Below are positions 14,904 through 18,356 of a stretch of DNA of 18,356 nucleotides, one piece after another; the stretch's first letter is position 1, and the number at the start of each line of letters is the position of its first letter. The stretch is from the NCBI GenBank assembly GCA_040755715.1, contig JBFLXN010000041.1, positions 1 to 18,356 of the forward strand. Direction: 5' to 3'. Below the pieces are notes generated by a model. That model searched no databases, was not told where the DNA came from, and was given only the letters and a program-made list of their open reading frames with translations. The translations under genes were made by a program, and so were the position numbers. Source of the stretch: JBFLXN01 sp040755715 [NCBI: Candidatus Edwardsbacteria bacterium]. Its GTDB lineage: Bacteria; Edwardsbacteria; AC1; JBFLXN01.

Positions 14904-15713
14904 ATGAAGCAAAGAGAAAGAATATTGAAATTGTACGATAACCCGTTGAGGAAACTGGACCATGTAGTAGAAAAAGATCTTTTAGAAGCAGAATTCTATA
15001 ATCATAAAGCTGAAGAATTTCTAACTAATTTTGATGAAAGTCAGCTCCTTTATAATCGCCCCGATGAACAGACATCAAGGCATACTTATTTTTACTCTTT
15101 ATTAGATAATATTCAAGACAAACAAGTGCTTGATTGTTGCTGCGGAAATGGAGCGGATTCAATAATTTATGCTAAGAGTGGTGCTATTGTTCATGGTATT
15201 GATATTTCAGAGAAAATGCTTGAGATAGCTAAAATAAATACTAGAGTGAATAAAGTTTTAGATAAAGTAAGATTATATTTAATGTCAGTTCAGCAGATGG
15301 CTTTTAGAGATGCTCAATTTGATATAGTTGTTGGTCGCGGAGCATTACATCATTTACAGCTACAATTAGCAGGCAAAGAGATTTCCAGAGTCCTAAAGAA
15401 AGGTGGAAAGGCTATTTTTCTTGAGCCCTTAGCGAACAGTAGATTACTTTTAATTTGGATTAGAAGTTTGATACCGGTAGAATGTTTTGAATCGCCAGGA
15501 GGGGGGCCATTAACTTATCGTGACATTAAATACTTAAGTAGATTCTTTCGTAACACTTACTTTAAGGAATTTTACTTGTTTTCTAAACTTCTTCGTTTCA
15601 AAATATTTAAGAGGTTTCAGAAGAAGTTAGAACGACTTGATGAGCAGTTATTTAAAAATTTTCCCTTTATGAGGAAATATGCAGGGGCCGTTGTGATTCA
15701 ATTTATATGTTAA
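14904..15713 (+). CDS. Class I SAM-dependent methyltransferase
   Basis: A 269-residue Methyltransf_11/25-type enzyme. Motif I is VLDCCCGNGADS (75-86), with Asp100 ending strand 2 in IVHGIDISEKMLEIA, then FDIVVGRGALHHL (about 139-151) and VLKKGGKAIFLEPL. The run of three cysteines in motif I is unusual. The N-terminal 60 residues resemble the lid region of small-molecule methyltransferases, and the C-terminal 70 residues are basic and helical. The start follows GAGAGGG. It ends 38 nt before the ATG I favour for the next gene, or overlaps an alternative ATG by 7 nt. The substrate is unknown; a sugar or lipid is possible given the neighbouring cluster. Confidence 0.88.
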   Translation: MKQRERILKLYDNPLRKLDHVVEKDLLEAEFYNHKAEEFLTNFDESQLLYNRPDEQTSRHTYFYSLLDNIQDKQVLDCCCGNGADSIIYAKSGAIVHGIDISEKMLEIAKINTRVNKVLDKVRLYLMSVQQMAFRDAQFDIVVGRGALHHLQLQLAGKEISRVLKKGGKAIFLEPLANSRLLLIWIRSLIPVECFESPGGGPLTYRDIKYLSRFFRNTYFKEFYLFSKLLRFKIFKRFQKKLERLDEQLFKNFPFMRKYAGAVVIQFIC

Positions 15714-15751
15714 ATCAAAATAAAATTAATCCAGGCAGGGGCTTATTTATT

Positions 15752-16045
15752 ATGCAAAAACCTGAAGCCGTCGGCTCAATCTTAAAAAGAGTAATTTCCG
15801 ATTTAGGTATTGAGAAGAAACTCAAAGAAGAAGAAGCGATTTTGCAGTGGCCAGAAGTAGTTGGACCCCTCATTGCCGGGAAAACCTTGCCTTTTCGGGT
15901 TGAAAGAGGGAAACTTTTTGTAAAAGTCTCAAGTTCAGTCTGGATGCAACAATTGATATTCTTGCGACCACAGATTGTAGAAAAATTAAACACAAAGATA
16001 GGTAAGAAGGCAATTGAGGAAATTATTTTTTTAGTAGGAGAATAA
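15752..16045 (+). CDS. DUF721/DciA-like protein
   Basis: A 97-residue protein with the DUF721 pattern: GSILKRVISDLGIEKKL at the start, ILQWPEVVGPLIAGKT with the conserved W-x-x-V-V-G, then LFVKVSSSVWMQQLIFLRP. DUF721 includes DciA, the helicase-loading factor that acts with DnaB in bacteria lacking DnaC/DnaI; simpler members are of unknown function. I choose ATG 15752, with AGGGG upstream and the conserved domain starting at once. ATG 15707 would add 15 residues and overlap the methyltransferase. This is housekeeping-type content unlike the polysaccharide genes to its left. Confidence 0.8.
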   Translation: MQKPEAVGSILKRVISDLGIEKKLKEEEAILQWPEVVGPLIAGKTLPFRVERGKLFVKVSSSVWMQQLIFLRPQIVEKLNTKIGKKAIEEIIFLVGE

Positions 16046-16140
16046 TCACGCTAAGTGCAAAATGTCAAACGCTAGACGCTGAATGCCGAATGATGAACAC
16101 AAAAAGCGAATAGCAGATAGCAAATAGGAAGGAGGCAAAG
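16046..16140. other. Short intergenic region with a strong ribosome binding site
   Basis: The region contains repeat-like words (AACGCTAGACGCTGAATG and AGCGAATAGCAGATAGC). It ends with AAGGAGG (16129-16135), five bases before the ATG at 16141. No clear promoter is seen. Confidence 0.6.
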
Positions 16141-16398
16141 ATGGAAGAACAAAAGATTGGGAGAGTCAGTCACTATTTTGGTCATATCTCAGTGGCAGCA
16201 ATTGAACTGACCGATGGCGATTTAAGTATCGGAGACACTATTCACATCAAAGGACACAGCAGTGATTTCACTCAGAAAGTAGAGTCAATGCAGATTGAGC
16301 ATCAATCAGTAAATAGAGCCGAGAAAGGAGCCAGCATCGGCATCAAAGTGAAAGAGCACGCCCGTGAGCATGATGTGGTTTATAAGGTGATTGAATAG
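16141..16398 (+). CDS. Translation elongation factor-like small protein (EF-Tu domain-2 fold)
   Basis: An 85-residue protein with the pattern of the small 'translation elongation factor-like' family. IGRVSHYFGHISVAAIELTD, LSIGDTIHIKGHSSDF, the VESMQIEH strand and GIKVKEHAREHDVVYKV together trace the six-stranded barrel of EF-Tu domain 2. No GTPase domain is present and the length is normal for this stand-alone family, whose role is unknown. A near-perfect AAGGAGG five bases upstream predicts strong translation. It is flanked on both sides by repeat-rich DNA. Confidence 0.88.
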   Translation: MEEQKIGRVSHYFGHISVAAIELTDGDLSIGDTIHIKGHSSDFTQKVESMQIEHQSVNRAEKGASIGIKVKEHAREHDVVYKVIE

Positions 16399-16828
16399 AC
16401 AAAAGCACAGGAATTTGAAAAAACAGTAGCGAGTAGCCTCGCCCGTAGGTCTTACCCGTAGGCTCGCCCGTTGGGCTATGCCCAAAGGGTTACCACCGAG
16501 GGCTACGGCCGAGGGAGAGTAGCAAGTATTTCAAAAAACACTAAACTCTAAACACTAAATCCTAAACAAATCCAAAATTCAAAAAAGTAAAACTCAAAAC
16601 AGTTTAGAAAATTTGAGCTTTGTCCCGCTATAGCGGGATCCCGCCAAAGGCGGTGATGTTTTGAGTTTATTTAGAGTTTAGAATTTAGGATTCAGAGTTT
16701 TAATAATATTCTCTCTACTTGTCGCCTTAGGCGACCTGCCTCCCTGGCCGTTGTGGTTGCTTCAAGGAAGAACGGGCAGACAGGTATGGCTACTCGCTAC
16801 TTGTTGAGCGTAGCGAGGCTTATTTTGT
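16399..16828. repeat. 430-bp block of nested palindromes between two housekeeping genes
   Basis: No gene is seen. The outer arms AGTAGCGAGTAGCC (16425-16438) and GGCTACTCGCTACT (16788-16801) are perfect reverse complements. Inside are GCCCGTAGG-type repeats (about 16440-16515), AAACTCTAAACACTAAATCC-type low-complexity runs (about 16538-16570 and 16663-16700), an AACTCAAAAC / GTTTTGAGTT pair (16591-16600 and 16658-16667), the perfect palindrome TCCCGCTATAGCGGGA (16623-16638), CCGCC-AAA-GGCGG (16641-16653) and TCGCCTTAGGCGA (about 16722-16734). The block runs to within about 10 bases of the M16 gene start. Confidence 0.85.
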
Positions 16829-18070
16829 ATGGATTCCCTTTACGAAAAAACAGTTCTCCCTTCTGGACTATCTGGACTAAGAGTAATTAGTGAAAAGATG
16901 CCGCAGGTGCGCTCTGTAGCTGTGGGCGTTTGGATTGCCAAGGGCTCACGAGATGAGAAGAAAGAGGAAAACGGTCTCTGCCATTTTATTGAGCATATGT
17001 CCTTCAAAGGCACCAAAAAAAGAACGGCTCCAGAAATTGCCAAAAGTCTTGAGTCTATCGGTGGACATCTTGATGCTTTTGCTTCCAAAGAAGAGACCTG
17101 TTTTTATGCTCGGGCCTTAGACGAACACTTGCCTTCGGCTCTTGAAGTTATCTCAGATTTGATCTGTCACTCATTGTATAACCCTAAAGATATTGAACGA
17201 GAGAAGAAAGTCGTCTTAGAAGAAATAAAGAGTTTGGAAGACACACCCGACGAATTGGTTCACGAACTCTTTGCCGCTACTCTATTTAAAGACCATCCCT
17301 TAGGCCGACCGGTATTGGGCAGTAAAGAGAGTTGTCAGAATTTTAGTCGGCAAAAACTTATTGATTTCTGGCAGAGAAATTATACCGCCTCAAATGCAGT
17401 AGTAGCAGTAGCGGGGAATGTAGAGCATAATTACTTATTAGAACTTGCTACCAATTTTTTTTCTTTTAATGAGGGAAGAGAGTTACCGCCGGTGGACTTA
17501 CCTCCGTTTAAACCAGAAATAAAGAAAGTTCCTAAGAAAATCTCCCAGAGTCACATCTGTTTAGGCACCCGCACCCTTTCCTACGCTCATCCACAGCGTT
17601 ATGCCTTACTTCTTTTAAGCACTATTCTTGGCGGTGGAATGAGTTCCAGACTCTTCCAAAAGGTCAGAGAGAGAGAAGGATTAGCCTATACTATTTTCTC
17701 TTATGCGGAACTTTATCAAGATACCGGTCTTTTTGGAATTTATCTTGGAGTTGACCCCAAACAGAGTAAAAGAGCAATTGACCTTGTCTTCAAAGAAATT
17801 GAGCAATTGAGACAGAATGGCCTACAAAAAGATGAACTCACTCATGCTAAAGCCCAACTTAAAGGCGGGCTGATGCTTGGCTTAGAGAGTACTTCTAACC
17901 GAATGATGCGTCTGGCTAAAATGGAAATAAACCTGCAAAAGTATTGTCCGTTGGACGAAACTATAAAAGAAATTGATGCGGTAAGAGAAGAAGAGGTTTT
18001 GCATTTAGCCGACTCCCTTTTAAGAAAGGAACTTCTTTCTCTTGTTATTCTCGGACCAAACAAATCTTGA
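16829..18070 (+). CDS. M16-family zinc peptidase (insulinase / processing-protease type)
   Basis: A 413-residue member of the M16B group. The inverted zinc motif HFIEH gives His52 and His56 as ligands and Glu55 as catalytic base. The third ligand is Glu132 in VVLEEIKSLEDTPDE, at the usual 76-residue distance. The second half carries GGGMSSRLFQKVREREGLAY, with the conserved R...Y substrate-binding pair. The length is normal for a single-chain bacterial M16B enzyme; such proteins degrade or process peptides. No signal peptide is visible. The start ATG at 16829 has only GAGG about 12 nt upstream, and this sits in the tail of the palindromic repeat block, so the 5' end may depend on repeat-derived sequence. 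The last gene before the right-end repeat. Confidence 0.93.
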   Translation: MDSLYEKTVLPSGLSGLRVISEKMPQVRSVAVGVWIAKGSRDEKKEENGLCHFIEHMSFKGTKKRTAPEIAKSLESIGGHLDAFASKEETCFYARALDEHLPSALEVISDLICHSLYNPKDIEREKKVVLEEIKSLEDTPDELVHELFAATLFKDHPLGRPVLGSKESCQNFSRQKLIDFWQRNYTASNAVVAVAGNVEHNYLLELATNFFSFNEGRELPPVDLPPFKPEIKKVPKKISQSHICLGTRTLSYAHPQRYALLLLSTILGGGMSSRLFQKVREREGLAYTIFSYAELYQDTGLFGIYLGVDPKQSKRAIDLVFKEIEQLRQNGLQKDELTHAKAQLKGGLMLGLESTSNRMMRLAKMEINLQKYCPLDETIKEIDAVREEEVLHLADSLLRKELLSLVILGPNKS

Positions 18071-18090
18071 AACACACATCCTATAAGACT

Positions 18091-18226
18091 CACCGCGAAG
18101 ATGCAGAGACCATAGAGGAATAATCTCATTGGAAATTGCAAAATTAGCAATTAGTCCCGATAAATAATCGGGAATAGTTTTGCATTGATAATTTTGAAAT
18201 GAATTTCTCCGCGTCTCTGCGGTGAA
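18091..18226. repeat. MITE-like nested palindrome inserted between the M16 gene and the right-end leader
   Basis: Outer arms starting CACCGCGAAGATGCAGAG and, reversed, CACCGCAGAGACGCGGAG match at 14 of 18 bases. Inside lies a perfect CCCGAT-AAATA-ATCGGG hairpin (18156-18172). The right arm ends three bases before the TATAAT of the right-end leader. Confidence 0.8.
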
Positions 18227-18229
18227 CAT

Positions 18230-18356
18230 TATAATAGTTACTGGTGAAAAATAGAGACTTCAATATAACTGGTTCCTGATAAGGGAAGCCAAAGTTTTTG
18301 CTCTTTGACATTTTCTATTCTTATTTTCTTTTTCCTTTGCGAGAACGATAAATTCC
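18230..18356 (+). repeat. Right copy of 127-bp terminal inverted repeat; outward-reading rRNA-type leader
   Basis: This is the mirror of 1-127. It begins with TATAAT (18230-18235) and carries the boxA-like TGCTCTTTGACA at 18299-18310. Unlike the left copy, the -35 position (18207-18212) reads CTCCGC inside a dispersed repeat, so no consensus -35 box remains. An rRNA gene is expected just beyond the window edge. Confidence 0.85.

Noticed and set aside
1-18356. The 127-bp inverted ends as terminal repeats of a giant transposon
   Set aside because: No transposase, integrase or cargo-type boundary genes are present. The repeats carry promoter and boxA signals, and both stop at the exact sequence edge, which is typical of an assembly break in a multicopy region.

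Overview
The window looks like a complete assembly contig from an AT-rich, Gram-negative-type bacterium, probably an uncultured candidate-phylum lineage. The clues are a secreted 14-blade propeller protein ending in a FlgD-like/T9SS-type tail, and gene gaps packed with short nested palindromes and 'GCAGATTACGCAG'-type dispersed repeats. Lineages such as WOR-3/Stahlbacteria, Cloacimonadota or Omnitrophota would fit, but no marker gene here fixes the taxonomy.

Layout. Both ends carry the same 127-bp sequence in inverted orientation (1-127 and 18230-18356, perfect over the outermost 102 bases). Each copy reads outward and contains TATAAT and a boxA-like TGCTCTTTGACA. The left copy also has a perfect TTGACA-N17-TATAAT promoter with an UP-like A/T tract, so the ends are most likely leaders of two ribosomal RNA operons at which the assembly broke. 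Positions 128-692 hold dispersed repeats and no convincing gene. Positions 693-8253 are a leftward cluster (in transcription order): GT-B glycosyltransferase, FkbM methyltransferase, Wzx-like flippase, GT4 glycosyltransferase, NodB-type deacetylase-like protein, GT4 glycosyltransferase. A 212-bp divergent promoter region (8254-8464) separates it from a rightward cluster: propeller protein, GT4 glycosyltransferase, ArnT/GT39-type membrane glycosyltransferase and GT2 glycosyltransferase (8465-14449). After a 454-bp repeat-rich gap with a promoter come a SAM methyltransferase, a DUF721/DciA-like protein, an EF-Tu-domain-2-like small protein and an M16 zinc peptidase (14904-18070), then a repeat and the right rRNA-type leader.

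How it works together. Four GT-B/GT4 enzymes, one GT2, one membrane GT using a lipid-linked donor, a lipid-linked sugar flippase, a methyltransferase and a deacetylase-like protein make up a surface polysaccharide (O-antigen or exopolysaccharide) locus. No initiating phosphoglycosyltransferase, Wzy polymerase or chain-length regulator is present, so the locus is incomplete here or works with genes elsewhere. The propeller protein has the 14-blade sensor layout of hybrid two-component systems but no kinase. It is translationally coupled to a glycosyltransferase.

The most unusual features are the rRNA-type inverted ends with one intact and one apparently disrupted promoter, and dispersed palindromic repeats that have entered coding sequence: two in-frame inserts in the membrane glycosyltransferase and one that forms the C-terminus and stop of the deacetylase. 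No clearly new multi-gene system (defence, secretion or similar) was recognised.
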